A program made the position numbers and the translations under genes. Shown one piece after another: positions 7,184 through 14,397 of a DNA stretch of 14,397 nucleotides. This DNA comes from Gammaproteobacteria bacterium (GTDB taxonomy: Bacteria; Pseudomonadota; Gammaproteobacteria; Woeseiales; Woeseiaceae). Every line of letters begins with the position of its first letter. Positions within the stretch are counted from its first letter, which is position 1. Below the pieces are notes generated by a model, which was given only the letters and a program-made list of their open reading frames with translations, was not told the origin of the DNA and did no database searches. Location: the NCBI GenBank assembly GCA_002685275.1, contig NYWX01000049.1:1-14397 (forward strand), read 5' to 3'.

Positions 7184-8398
7184 TTATAAGTTATCTGTAA
7201 AGCAACTCATGTCTTTTTTTATCCACTCAGGTGCAAATAACCTAGGGATCTTTTTATTTTGAACAAAAGCTTCAAGTTCATACTTGATATTCATTGCATC
7301 CATATAACCTAATTCAATCAGCTCTCGAGTGAATGATTTCTCAAAAAGAAGAAAACTTAATAATTTATTTTCACTTTCACTTTTTCCAGTCACACCACGC
7401 AGAAGTGTTCGAATAGAAAATGGCAATTTTTTTCTATGACGATATGCAATTTCCATTAAATCCTCACTTGGAACAATTAACATATTATCGATAGGTTTTA
7501 GATTCTTAACTTTTTTTATCAGTTCTTTTTCTGAAAATAAATCAATTAATTCATTTATACGTGACACACGCTCTAAGTCTGAATAAAGGCTATCCATAAA
7601 TAGAGTATCTAAGACATAACCAGCAATCTGACCAAAACTTGGCGGTAAAACCAAGTCATTATTTTTTTTCTTGCTTAATTCATTGCGAATACCAATGGTG
7701 AGAATTCTATCTGCGCCCAAATGTATAGCGGGACTCAAGGGTGTAGCTTGCCGCATAGCGCCATCGCCAAAATATTCATTTCCGATTTTCTGTGGCGGAA
7801 AAATCATTGGTACCGCAACGGTAGCCATCAGATGATCGAAACTAATAGTGGATTTCTCGCCTTGTCGGCGTATTCGCTCCCAATTTGAACTATCAGATGA
7901 ACCTTCATAAAATGATTTAGAATAAGCTGACTTGAATCCAGCCATAGTTACTGCAACTGCATCAAGATGGCCATCTTCAATTGATTCTTTAATTTTTGAA
8001 AGCTTAATATTTCTAACTAATAGCTCCTTTAGAGGAGAATTATCTAATAATGATTTAGGAGTTCCAACCAACCATCCTCCTAATATTATTGATAGAAACC
8101 AATGAACACTGGTTTTTACCATCGTCAAATTATCAGTTTTATAAACTTGATCACATCTAAAGTTTGCCCAAACTTTTTCTAAATCCATAATGCCTTCACG
8201 TAGATTTGCTGCTCGAGATGCAAGAGCAACAGCATTTATTGCACCTACAGAAGTTCCACTTACAATTGAAAAAGGATTTACACTTGTTGATGGTAAAATT
8301 TCAGAAATGGCTTTTAGCACGCCGACCTGAAAGGCACCTTGCGCTCCCCCACCGGGAAGCACAAGCGCTGATTTGTTTGAATTAGATGAGATTTTCAT
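7184..8398 (-). CDS. Patatin-like phospholipase family protein
   Basis: This is a predicted serine lipase/phospholipase of the patatin fold, hydrolysing acyl esters with a Ser-Asp dyad. Its substrate cannot be read from sequence. The oxyanion-hole motif is PGGGAQGAFQVG at 15-26. The nucleophile is Ser50 in the elbow GTSVG (48-52). The catalytic Asp212 lies in the DGA motif of YFGDGAMRQATPLSP. AVPMIFPP (195-202) is another typical stretch. No signal peptide is visible, so it is probably cytoplasmic or membrane-associated; a short hydrophobic run lies at about 102-112. At 404 residues it is longer than E. coli RssA (about 300), with roughly 150 C-terminal residues after the patatin core that I do not recognise. 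Its stop codon abuts the mgtE stop with no spacer. It is transcribed divergently from the peroxiredoxin gene. Confidence 0.88.
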   Translation of the reverse strand: MKISSNSNKSALVLPGGGAQGAFQVGVLKAISEILPSTSVNPFSIVSGTSVGAINAVALASRAANLREGIMDLEKVWANFRCDQVYKTDNLTMVKTSVHWFLSIILGGWLVGTPKSLLDNSPLKELLVRNIKLSKIKESIEDGHLDAVAVTMAGFKSAYSKSFYEGSSDSSNWERIRRQGEKSTISFDHLMATVAVPMIFPPQKIGNEYFGDGAMRQATPLSPAIHLGADRILTIGIRNELSKKKNNDLVLPPSFGQIAGYVLDTLFMDSLYSDLERVSRINELIDLFSEKELIKKVKNLKPIDNMLIVPSEDLMEIAYRHRKKLPFSIRTLLRGVTGKSESENKLLSFLLFEKSFTRELIELGYMDAMNIKYELEAFVQNKKIPRLFAPEWIKKDMSCFTDNL

Positions 8399-8499
8399 TA
8401 TATTTAGTAATACTATTACAAAGCTACTTAGAACGTATTATAGTTTGAATGACAATTATTTAAATTTTATTTTTTTTAAGAAAAATTGGACTGAATTTT
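8399..8499. promoter_or_regulatory. Divergent promoter region between patatin-like gene and prxQ
   Basis: This 101-bp, very AT-rich spacer must hold promoters for two divergent genes. For the plus strand, candidate sigma-70 elements are TTGAAT (8445-8450) with a 17-bp spacer to TATTTT (8468-8473), or TTACAA (8416-8421) with 17 bp to TATAGT (8439-8444). For the minus strand there is a perfect TATAAT (complement of 8437-8442) without a good -35, and TTGTCA (complement of 8450-8455) with a poor -10. A GGA at 8488-8490 is a weak ribosome-binding site for prxQ. Matches of this quality are expected by chance in AT-rich DNA, so no single pair is firm. Confidence 0.35.
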
Positions 8500-9048
8500 A
8501 TGAATCAATTTATTACGGCTACTTCATGTTTATTTATTGTTATGGTTGCTTTATTTGCATACTCAGCAAAGAGTGTTGCCAGCAAACAAAACTTTGTTGG
8601 AGATATAGCTCCAAAATTTGAACTTCCTGATCAAAATGGAAAATTACACTCATTAGAAGATTATCAGAGCCAATGGATTGTGCTTTATTTTTACCCCAAG
8701 GATGATACCCCTGGATGCACGACTCAGGCTTGTGAATTTCGCGATAATATTTTTGAATATCGTGATCTTAATGCTCAAATTCTTGGAGTAAGCTTAGATG
8801 ATATTGCTTCTCATAAAAGATTTGAAGAGAAATATGGCTTGCCTTTTCCAATTTTAGCTGATGTCGAAGGCGAAATATCTGAAGCTTATGGTGTAAAAAC
8901 TAATATGTTTGGAGTAAATATAGCAAAACGACAAACATTTATTATTTCCCCTAAAGGAGTAATTGCTAAACATTACAAAAAAGTGAACGTCTCTTCTCAT
9001 TCCGAAGAGGTTCTTAACGATCTTAAAAAATTAGTATTAAATATTTAA
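8500..9048 (+). CDS. Peroxiredoxin Q / Bcp family thiol peroxidase with N-terminal export signal
   Basis: This protein reduces hydrogen peroxide and organic hydroperoxides through a peroxidatic cysteine. The thioredoxin-fold AhpC/TSA domain covers about residues 32-180. The active site is YPKDDTPGCTTQACEFRD (65-82): Cys73 is peroxidatic and Cys78 is the resolving cysteine, the CX4C arrangement of atypical 2-Cys PrxQ/Bcp. FELPDQNGK and FILAD-like stretches (PFPILADVEGEI) also match. Typical cytoplasmic Bcp has about 150-157 residues; this one has 182 because of a hydrophobic N-terminus (TATSCLFIVMVALFAYSAKSVAS), which looks like a Sec signal peptide or membrane anchor with possible cleavage after SVA. 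The core begins right after it and has no nearby ATG, so the extension is real coding sequence. I infer a periplasmic or membrane-tethered enzyme. It converges with pyk across a 51-bp spacer with no clear terminator hairpin. Confidence 0.9.
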   Translation: MNQFITATSCLFIVMVALFAYSAKSVASKQNFVGDIAPKFELPDQNGKLHSLEDYQSQWIVLYFYPKDDTPGCTTQACEFRDNIFEYRDLNAQILGVSLDDIASHKRFEEKYGLPFPILADVEGEISEAYGVKTNMFGVNIAKRQTFIISPKGVIAKHYKKVNVSSHSEEVLNDLKKLVLNI

Positions 9049-9099
9049 ACCATTGATAATAAAAAGCTTAAATAATTAAAGACTATATTTTATAATTTC

Positions 9100-10536
9100 T
9101 CACGAACTCGAAGTAATTTTAATAACTGTCATTGAATTTGTACTTCCTGACACACCGTTGAGGTCGCCTTTCGTCAGCAAAGCAAGGTCGCCCTCTTCTA
9201 TCAGCTGATTTAAAAGTAACGCATTAAAGATATCTTGATTAAGGCTTTCTGGATTTTTACCATCAATCTCAAACAAAACCGGATGTACCCCAGGATACAT
9301 TGCAACGCGTCGGCTTGTTGAGACATAAGGTGTGAAAGCAAATATAGGTATATCAGATCGAATGCGTGACATCCAACGTGCTGTTGATCCTGATTCTGTT
9401 AGTGCGATTATAGCTTTAACAGACATGTGGTTTGCAGTGTACATAGTTGCCATAGCAATAGCTTCATCAACCAATGCGAAATGATCTTGCATTCGGTGGC
9501 TCATTTGATCTACTTGAAGAGGAAATTTTTCTGCTCCCACGCAAACTTCAGCCATTGCTGATATTGCACCTGCCGGATAAGCACCTACTGCAGTTTCACC
9601 AGATAGCATTACTGCATCAGTTCCATCTATTACAGCATTTGACACATCGGAAACTTCAGCACGTGTCGGAATTGGATTTTGAATCATCGATTCCATCATT
9701 TGTGTTGCAGTAATAACAATTTTATGAGCTTTTCGGGTTTTACTAATAATCTTTTTCTGAACACCAATTAGCTCGGCATAGCCTATTTCTACCCCAAGAT
9801 CCCCACGTGCAACCATAACTACATCAGATGCTTCAATAATTGAATCAATATTCTTTACTGCTTCGGCTCGCTCAACTTTTGCAACAATAAGGCCCTTTCC
9901 GCCAGCCTCTTTAAATAACCGCCTTGCTTCTTCAATATCTTCCCCATTACGAACAAAAGAAACAGCTAGGAAATCGACATTCATCTCCGCAGCTAGAATA
10001 ATATTTTGTTTATCTATATTAGTAAGTGCTGCAGCAGATAGGCCACCGCCCTTGAGATTAATGCCCTTATGATCCGATAAAATTCCGCCATTGATAATGT
10101 TTGTATGAATACGCTTACCTTCAATGCTTAAAACTTCTAACGTAATCATTCCATCATTTAGTAATAGAATATCTCCTGGAGATAAATCTTCATGCAACCA
10201 ATCTAATGCTACTCCAACCCCATCTTTATCTCCATCCATCAGACCTAACGTGCTGTCTAAGAAAAACCTTTCACCTTCAACAAGTGAAACGCTATGATCT
10301 TTGAATCGACGAATTCTAATTTTTGGTCCTTGCAAATCTCCCATGATGCCAACTTCACGACCGCAAGATTCTGCAGCTGATCGAAGTAAGTCTGCACGCC
10401 GGAGATGATCTGCAGCATCGCCATGAGAAAAATTTAATCTTGCAACATCAAGGCCTGCATTGATCATATTGCACAAAGATGATTTATCATCAGATGCTGG
10501 TCCCAATGTTGCTACTATTTTAGTTCGTCTTCGCAT
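9100..10536 (-). CDS. pyk: Pyruvate kinase
   Basis: Pyruvate kinase transfers phosphate from phosphoenolpyruvate to ADP, giving pyruvate and ATP, the last step of glycolysis, in the cytoplasm. The 478 residues match bacterial enzymes without the extra C-terminal PEP-utiliser domain. Visible motifs are TKIVATLGPAS at 5-15, RLNFSHGD at 33-40, GDLQGPKIR at 66-74 (start of the B-domain lid), AKVERAEAV with the catalytic Lys220, ARGDLGVEIG at 243-252 (Mg2+-binding Glu/Asp), TATQMMESM from 276 and DGTDAVMLSGETA at 304-316. The sequence is closer to E. coli PykA (type II, usually AMP- or sugar-phosphate-activated) than PykF, as shown by LGPA-, KGINLKGGGLSAAALT- and GSTN-type stretches. It is the last gene of the tkt-gap-pgk-pyk operon. 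The ribosome-binding site is weak. The fba gene that often follows in related genomes is missing here. Confidence 0.96.
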   Translation of the reverse strand: MRRRTKIVATLGPASDDKSSLCNMINAGLDVARLNFSHGDAADHLRRADLLRSAAESCGREVGIMGDLQGPKIRIRRFKDHSVSLVEGERFFLDSTLGLMDGDKDGVGVALDWLHEDLSPGDILLLNDGMITLEVLSIEGKRIHTNIINGGILSDHKGINLKGGGLSAAALTNIDKQNIILAAEMNVDFLAVSFVRNGEDIEEARRLFKEAGGKGLIVAKVERAEAVKNIDSIIEASDVVMVARGDLGVEIGYAELIGVQKKIISKTRKAHKIVITATQMMESMIQNPIPTRAEVSDVSNAVIDGTDAVMLSGETAVGAYPAGAISAMAEVCVGAEKFPLQVDQMSHRMQDHFALVDEAIAMATMYTANHMSVKAIIALTESGSTARWMSRIRSDIPIFAFTPYVSTSRRVAMYPGVHPVLFEIDGKNPESLNQDIFNALLLNQLIEEGDLALLTKGDLNGVSGSTNSMTVIKITSSS

Positions 10537-10567
10537 ATTCGTAACTTTTATGTATAAATAATATTTT

Positions 10568-10600
10568 TAAATAGTCACATTTAATAATTGTGACTATTTA
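10568..10600. other. Perfect 12-bp inverted repeat (stem-loop) spanning the pgk stop codon
   Basis: The arms TAAATAGTCACA (10568-10579) and TGTGACTATTTA (10589-10600) are perfect reverse complements around a 9-nt loop. The pgk stop codon (complement of 10594-10596) lies inside one arm, and the structure fills much of the 57-bp gap before pyk. On the plus strand the stem is followed by TTTTTT (10601-10606), the form of an intrinsic terminator, but no plus-strand gene ends here. On the minus (mRNA) strand it is followed by AAAATATTATTT, not a U-run. It may therefore be an mRNA-processing or stability element between pgk and pyk, or a terminator of antisense transcripts. The T-run is also pgk coding sequence, so it could be coincidental. 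Confidence 0.6.
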
Positions 10601-11778
10601 TTTTTTGAGCGCTCTTCAAGAATAGATACAGCTGGCAACTTTTTACCCTCTACAAATTCGAGAAATGCTCCTCCCCCAGTAGAAATATATGAAATATCAT
10701 CTTTAACGCCATATTTATCAATGGCAGCTAAAGTATCGCCACCGCCAGCAACAGAAAATGCTGAGCTAGCAGCAATGGCTTTTGCTATCGCTTTTGTGCC
10801 TAAACCAAATTGATCAAACTCAAATACCCCAATTGGTCCGTTCCAAATAATTGTACCCGCATTTGAGAGTATTTTTGAAAATTGACTAATTGTTCCACGA
10901 CCAATATCTAGTATTAATTCATCGCTTGATATTAATTCGATCGGTTTTTCATTAGCTTTTGCATGTGAAGAAAACTCATTAGCTACTACAACATCTCTAG
11001 GAATAGGTATATCTGCTCTGACATTTTTATTTTTAGTTAATGCGAGAGCTGTTTCTAACATGTCCGGTTCGTAAAGCGATTTACCTACATTATTACCGAC
11101 AGCAGCAATGAAGGTGTTAGCAATACCGCCGCCCACAATCAGGTTATCTACTATGTCTGCCATAGCATCAAGCACAGTAAGTTTTGTTGAAACTTTTGAT
11201 CCACCAACTATGGCTACAAAGGGACGAGCTGGATTCTTCAAAGCCTTATCTAATGCATCAAGTTCAGAGACTAATAACGGTCCAGCACAAGCTATGGGCG
11301 CGTGTTCTGCAACACCATATGTACTTGCCTGTGCACGATGTGCAGTTCCGAAAGCATCCATAACAAAAATGTCACACATTGAAGCCATCTTCATTGCTAA
11401 GCTATTTTCACAGGCCTTTTCGCCTTCGTGAAAACGAACGTTTTCAAGAAGTATTATATTTCCGGGATCTAATTCAATCTGACCACTCGTAATCCAGTCA
11501 TATTTTAATGGCACCTCACGATCAAGTAATTCACTTAAACGATCAGCTACAGGCTTTAAAGAAAATTTTTCCTCGAAAACTCCTTCAACTGGTCTGCCAA
11601 GATGGGACATCAACATTACTGCTGCACCTGCATCTAGTGCTGCAGTAATTGTTGGTAAGGCTGCGCGAATTCGGGCATCTGAAGTGACTTTCCCATGAGC
11701 CACAGGCACATTAAGATCCTCACGGATCAGCACGCGTTTGCCCTTTAGATCAACGTCAGTCATTTTGGTGACGGACAT
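10594..11778 (-). CDS. pgk: Phosphoglycerate kinase
   Basis: Pgk transfers phosphate between 1,3-bisphosphoglycerate and ADP, giving 3-phosphoglycerate and ATP; it is reversible and acts in the cytoplasm. The 394 residues match the family (E. coli 387). The N-terminal domain carries REDLNVP at 19-25, DARIR at 34-38, SHLGRP at 58-63 and [11 protein letters not shown] at about 142-152. The C-terminal nucleotide domain carries GGSKVSTK at about 192-199, [10 protein letters not shown] and the GGGDT loop at about 345-349. The N-terminus ([19 protein letters not shown]) closely resembles the E. coli protein, which supports a gammaproteobacterial host and the first ATG as start. A GGGAG five bases upstream agrees. 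It is the third gene of the operon, 27 bp after gap. Its stop codon sits inside a stem-loop. Confidence 0.97.
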   Translation of the reverse strand: MSVTKMTDVDLKGKRVLIREDLNVPVAHGKVTSDARIRAALPTITAALDAGAAVMLMSHLGRPVEGVFEEKFSLKPVADRLSELLDREVPLKYDWITSGQIELDPGNIILLENVRFHEGEKACENSLAMKMASMCDIFVMDAFGTAHRAQASTYGVAEHAPIACAGPLLVSELDALDKALKNPARPFVAIVGGSKVSTKLTVLDAMADIVDNLIVGGGIANTFIAAVGNNVGKSLYEPDMLETALALTKNKNVRADIPIPRDVVVANEFSSHAKANEKPIELISSDELILDIGRGTISQFSKILSNAGTIIWNGPIGVFEFDQFGLGTKAIAKAIAASSAFSVAGGGDTLAAIDKYGVKDDISYISTGGGAFLEFVEGKKLPAVSILEERSKNK

Positions 11779-11783
11779 GATTA

Positions 11784-11788
11784 CTCCC
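11784..11788 (-). promoter_or_regulatory. Shine-Dalgarno site of pgk
   Basis: GGGAG on the minus strand lies 5 nt before the pgk ATG. It decides between the first ATG and a second in-frame ATG five codons later, in favour of the first. Just upstream, AGTAC and GTACT form a small 5-bp inverted repeat within the gap-pgk spacer (about 11790-11804); this is too short to call functional. Confidence 0.6.
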
Positions 11789-11805
11789 AGTACTTAATGT
11801 ACTAA

Positions 11806-12819
11806 TTACTTTGCGTTTATGAGCGCAACAGTAGTATCAAGCATACGATTGGAAAATCCCCATTCATTGTCATACCAGGAACAAACTTTAACAAGCGTTC
11901 CTTCCATGACTTTCGTCAGCGTAGCATCGTAAGCCGAAGAGTGAGGATCATGATTAAAATCTATAGAAACTAGAGGTTCTTCATTATAGGCCAAAATACC
12001 TTTAAGCGGACCTTCACTAGCTGTTTTCAAAATTTCATTAACTTCATCAACTGATGTCACGCGATTGGCTACAAAAGTAAGATCAACAGCCGAAACATTA
12101 ATTGTTGGTACCCTCATAGAAAAGCCATCAAGCTTCCCATTTAACTCTGGTAACACGAGTCCAACAGCTTTAGCAGCACCTGTACTTGTTGGAATCTGAG
12201 ACATGGTCGCTGAGCGAGCTCGCCGTAAGTCGGAATGATAGACATCTGTTAAAACCTGATCATTAGTATATGCATGAATAGTTGTCATTAGTCCGTGCTT
12301 AACTCCAATAGCTTCATGAAGTGGTTTAACCAAAGGTGCCAAGCAGTTTGTTGTGCATGAAGCATTTGAAATAATTACGTGATCCGCAGTAAGCTCATTA
12401 TGATTCACTCCATAAACAAACGTACCATCTATATCAGAACCCCCTGGAGCAGAAATTACTACTTTCTTGGCACCTGCTTGAATATGCTTACCAGCCGTCT
12501 CACGAGTACGAAAAAAACCCGTACACTCAAAAACAACATCGACCCCTATGGCACCCCATGGTAATTTTGCAGGATCTCGTTCAGCAAAAACTTTTATTCG
12601 GTCTCCATTAACAATCATATCATCGCCATCAACTTCGACTGAACCTGGAAAATTTCCATGGGCTGTATCTCGCCGAGTTAGGTGAGCATTTGCTTTTGAA
12701 TCACCCAAATCATTTATAGCCACTATTTCAAATTCCGCGTTGCGACCCGATTCGTAGATTGCACGAAGAATATTTCGTCCGATACGGCCGTAACCGTTAA
12801 TGCCGATCTTAATTGCCAT
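11806..12819 (-). CDS. gap: Glyceraldehyde-3-phosphate dehydrogenase (type I)
   Basis: This enzyme oxidises and phosphorylates glyceraldehyde 3-phosphate to 1,3-bisphosphoglycerate with NAD(P)+, acting as a cytoplasmic tetramer. The 337 residues have the usual length. The Rossmann motif [10 protein letters not shown] lies at 7-16, and Asp37 in AINDLGD is at the position that in this family favours NAD over NADP. The catalytic Cys155 is in [12 protein letters not shown] (151-162) and His182 in [11 protein letters not shown]. The phosphate-binding [27 protein letters not shown] and WYDNEWGF stretches are all intact. GGAG lies 9 nt before the ATG. It sits second in the operon, 33 bp after tkt and 27 bp before pgk. 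The related erythrose-4-phosphate dehydrogenase (Epd) is less likely, given the canonical GAPDH motifs and the neighbouring pgk. Confidence 0.96.
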   Translation of the reverse strand: MAIKIGINGYGRIGRNILRAIYESGRNAEFEIVAINDLGDSKANAHLTRRDTAHGNFPGSVEVDGDDMIVNGDRIKVFAERDPAKLPWGAIGVDVVFECTGFFRTRETAGKHIQAGAKKVVISAPGGSDIDGTFVYGVNHNELTADHVIISNASCTTNCLAPLVKPLHEAIGVKHGLMTTIHAYTNDQVLTDVYHSDLRRARSATMSQIPTSTGAAKAVGLVLPELNGKLDGFSMRVPTINVSAVDLTFVANRVTSVDEVNEILKTASEGPLKGILAYNEEPLVSIDFNHDPHSSAYDATLTKVMEGTLVKVCSWYDNEWGFSNRMLDTTVALINAK

Positions 12820-12852
12820 TCCTATTTACTCCAGATATTAAGTCAATAAATA

Positions 12853-14397
12853 TTATTTCAGCGCATCTTTCGCGACAGTAATTAAGTTCTCTGTCGTAAA
12901 GCCGAAATGCTCAAAAAGTTCTTCTGCAGGTGCAGATTCTCCAAATTCATCCAGGCCAATTACACGCCCATGAGAACCAACATAACGCCACCAAGCATCT
13001 GTTACACCTGCTTCAATTGCTACCCTTACTGTAATCGAAGATGGTAATATTGATTCTCGATACAACTCATCTTGTTTTTCAAAGACATCCGTACTTGGCA
13101 TTGATATAACACGAACATTAATGCCTTCATTTGTAAGAGTTTCTGCCGCTGACATGGCGAGTGCAACTTCAGATCCAGTAGCAATCAGTATGATATCAGG
13201 AGTATCTTTGCTGTCACTTAAGATATACGCACCGCGTGAAATACATGAGATTTGTTCATCGCTTCTAACTTGATGGGGCAAGCTCTGTCGCGTTAATACC
13301 AGACTTGTTGGACCAGTATTACGCTCAATAGCGCTCTTCCAAGCTACAGCCGTTTCCACAGTATCGCAGGGTCGCCAAACGCTCATGTTAGGCATTAACC
13401 TTAAAGAAGCCGTGTGCTCAACAGGCTGATGAGTGGGACCGTCTTCTCCTAATCCAATCGAATCATGCGTATAAACAAGAATGTTCTGAATTTTCATGAG
13501 AGCTGCCATTCGCAGAGCATTACGTGAATAATCTGAAAAAGTTAAGAATGTTCCACAATATGGCAAAAAACCACCATGCAATCTTAGACCATTGCATATT
13601 CCTGTCATACCAAATTCTCGAACGCCAAACCAAATATAATTACCTTTGGCGTTGCTCTTTGAGATTGGTATGGAACCTTCATATTTAGTTAAGTTCGAAC
13701 CAGTTAAATCAGCCGAGCCACCAGTCATTTCTGGAAGAGAAGGAGCGAGTGCATTAAGTGCTATCAGTGATGCTTTACGAGTAGCAACTTTCTCACCAGC
13801 ATCATTGATTTCAGAGATAGCTTTATCAGCTATTGTTGTCCAATTATTAGGTAATTTGCCGGCCATACGTCGATTGAATTCATTTGCTAAATCTGGAAAT
13901 TTTTCTGAATATTTAGCAAATAAATCATTCCAAGTATTTTCCAATTGCTCGCCTTTTTCTTTTCCATCCCAAGACAGAGCAATGTTCTCTGGAATCTCAA
14001 ATGGTGCTGATTCCCAACCCAATTCTTTCCGAGCAGCTATAATCTCATCATCACCTAATGGTGCCCCATGCGTTGCAGCTGATCCCTGCTTATTTGGCGA
14101 TCCAAATCCGATTATTGTCTTACAACAAATTAATGTTGGGCGGTCAGAATCACTACACCCCTCTTTTATTGCTGCGGAAATAGCTTCGGCATCATGACCA
14201 TCAATGTTAGAAATAACACGCCAACCATAGGACTCAAATCTTTTAACAGTATCATCAGTGAACCAGGCTCCAACTTCACCATCGATTGAAATATTATTAT
14301 CGTCATAAATACAAATAAGCTTACCCAACTTTAGCGTACCTGCAAGTGAACAAACCTCATGAGAAATGCCTTCCATAAGACAGCCATCTCCTAGAAA
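12853..14397 (-). CDS. tkt: Transketolase, 5'-truncated by the window edge
   Basis: Transketolase moves two-carbon ketol units between sugar phosphates using thiamine diphosphate, joining glycolysis to the pentose-phosphate (or Calvin) pathway. The visible part is 514 residues and is open to the last base. Its first residues read [14 protein letters not shown], the canonical ThDP/Mg2+-binding GDG motif that lies near residue 154 in E. coli TktA, so about 150 residues are missing upstream. The ATG at 14376 is inside this motif and is not a start. [12 protein letters not shown] completes the ThDP motif. The pyrimidine-binding domain has [13 protein letters not shown], the catalytic-Glu motif VREFGM, and [20 protein letters not shown]. 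The C-terminal domain ends [17 protein letters not shown]. It is the first visible gene of the tkt-gap-pgk-pyk operon; the promoter lies outside the window. Confidence 0.97.
   Translation of the reverse strand, partial: FLGDGCLMEGISHEVCSLAGTLKLGKLICIYDDNNISIDGEVGAWFTDDTVKRFESYGWRVISNIDGHDAEAISAAIKEGCSDSDRPTLICCKTIIGFGSPNKQGSAATHGAPLGDDEIIAARKELGWESAPFEIPENIALSWDGKEKGEQLENTWNDLFAKYSEKFPDLANEFNRRMAGKLPNNWTTIADKAISEINDAGEKVATRKASLIALNALAPSLPEMTGGSADLTGSNLTKYEGSIPISKSNAKGNYIWFGVREFGMTGICNGLRLHGGFLPYCGTFLTFSDYSRNALRMAALMKIQNILVYTHDSIGLGEDGPTHQPVEHTASLRLMPNMSVWRPCDTVETAVAWKSAIERNTGPTSLVLTRQSLPHQVRSDEQISCISRGAYILSDSKDTPDIILIATGSEVALAMSAAETLTNEGINVRVISMPSTDVFEKQDELYRESILPSSITVRVAIEAGVTDAWWRYVGSHGRVIGLDEFGESAPAEELFEHFGFTTENLITVAKDALK

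Noticed and set aside
8373..8621. 82-codon plus-strand frame across the patatin-like/prxQ promoter region
   Set aside because: It overlaps the patatin start in antisense and prxQ in another frame, and its composition (Tyr/Phe/Cys-rich) looks like translated AT-rich noise.
9049..9099. Possible bidirectional terminator between convergent prxQ and pyk
   Set aside because: The 51-bp spacer is AT-rich but I could not find an inverted repeat of useful length followed by a T-run.
11108..11431. 107-codon plus-strand frame inside pgk
   Set aside because: Antisense to conserved Pgk motifs, so it is a shadow frame.
12464..12490. TTGGCAC resembling a sigma-54 -24 element
   Set aside because: The GC of the -12 element is not present at the required spacing, and the site lies inside gap. 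I found no convincing -24/-12 promoter in the window.
13646..14197. 183-codon open frame on the plus strand inside tkt
   Set aside because: It is fully antisense to strongly conserved transketolase sequence, shows no recognisable motif, and is explained as a mirror frame of a codon-biased gene.
1..14397. Mobile elements, CRISPR arrays, tRNA/rRNA genes, defence or secondary-metabolite systems
   Set aside because: Nearly every base is accounted for by conserved housekeeping genes with consistent AT-rich composition. No direct repeat arrays, transposase motifs or RNA-gene signatures were seen.

Overview
This window is ordinary core chromosome from a Gram-negative proteobacterium, most likely a gammaproteobacterium with an AT-rich and fairly streamlined genome. 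The evidence is the gene order calcium/cation antiporter - kdsD - kdsC - lptC - lptA - lptB - rpoN - ptsN, as in the E. coli yrb/lpt-rpoN cluster, together with a tkt-gap-pgk-pyk glycolytic operon whose Pgk N-terminus and Pyk are close to the E. coli Pgk and PykA sequences. Kdo and Lpt genes mean a lipopolysaccharide outer membrane. A betaproteobacterium cannot be fully excluded, because both gene blocks also occur there.

Region 1 (1-3690, plus strand) is an envelope operon: the 3' end of a CaxA/YrbG-type antiporter, then KdsD and KdsC (two steps of Kdo synthesis), then LptC, LptA and LptB (LPS export from the inner membrane). The genes are packed with 4-bp ATGA overlaps or gaps of a few bases. 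Region 2 (3752-7183, plus strand) is sigma-54 (rpoN), the nitrogen-PTS IIA protein (ptsN) and an MgtE Mg2+ channel. The genes that usually sit between them in gammaproteobacteria (hpf; hprK or rapZ; npr; ptsI-like genes) are absent, so this is a contracted cluster. Region 3 (7184-9048) holds a minus-strand patatin-like phospholipase, convergent with mgtE and with no base between the two stop codons, and a plus-strand peroxiredoxin Q carrying a predicted export signal. The phospholipase and peroxiredoxin genes diverge from a 101-bp promoter region. Region 4 (9100-14397, minus strand) is the operon tkt (5' end outside the window) - gap - pgk - pyk. A perfect 12-bp stem-loop covers the pgk stop codon.

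I found no tRNA, rRNA, CRISPR array, insertion sequence, prophage or defence gene. No gap between genes exceeds 144 bp. Nothing here looks like an undescribed multi-gene system. The points worth a second look are the contracted rpoN-ptsN-mgtE cluster and its odd 144-bp spacer, the exported PrxQ, the pgk/pyk stem-loop, and the zero-gap convergent gene end.
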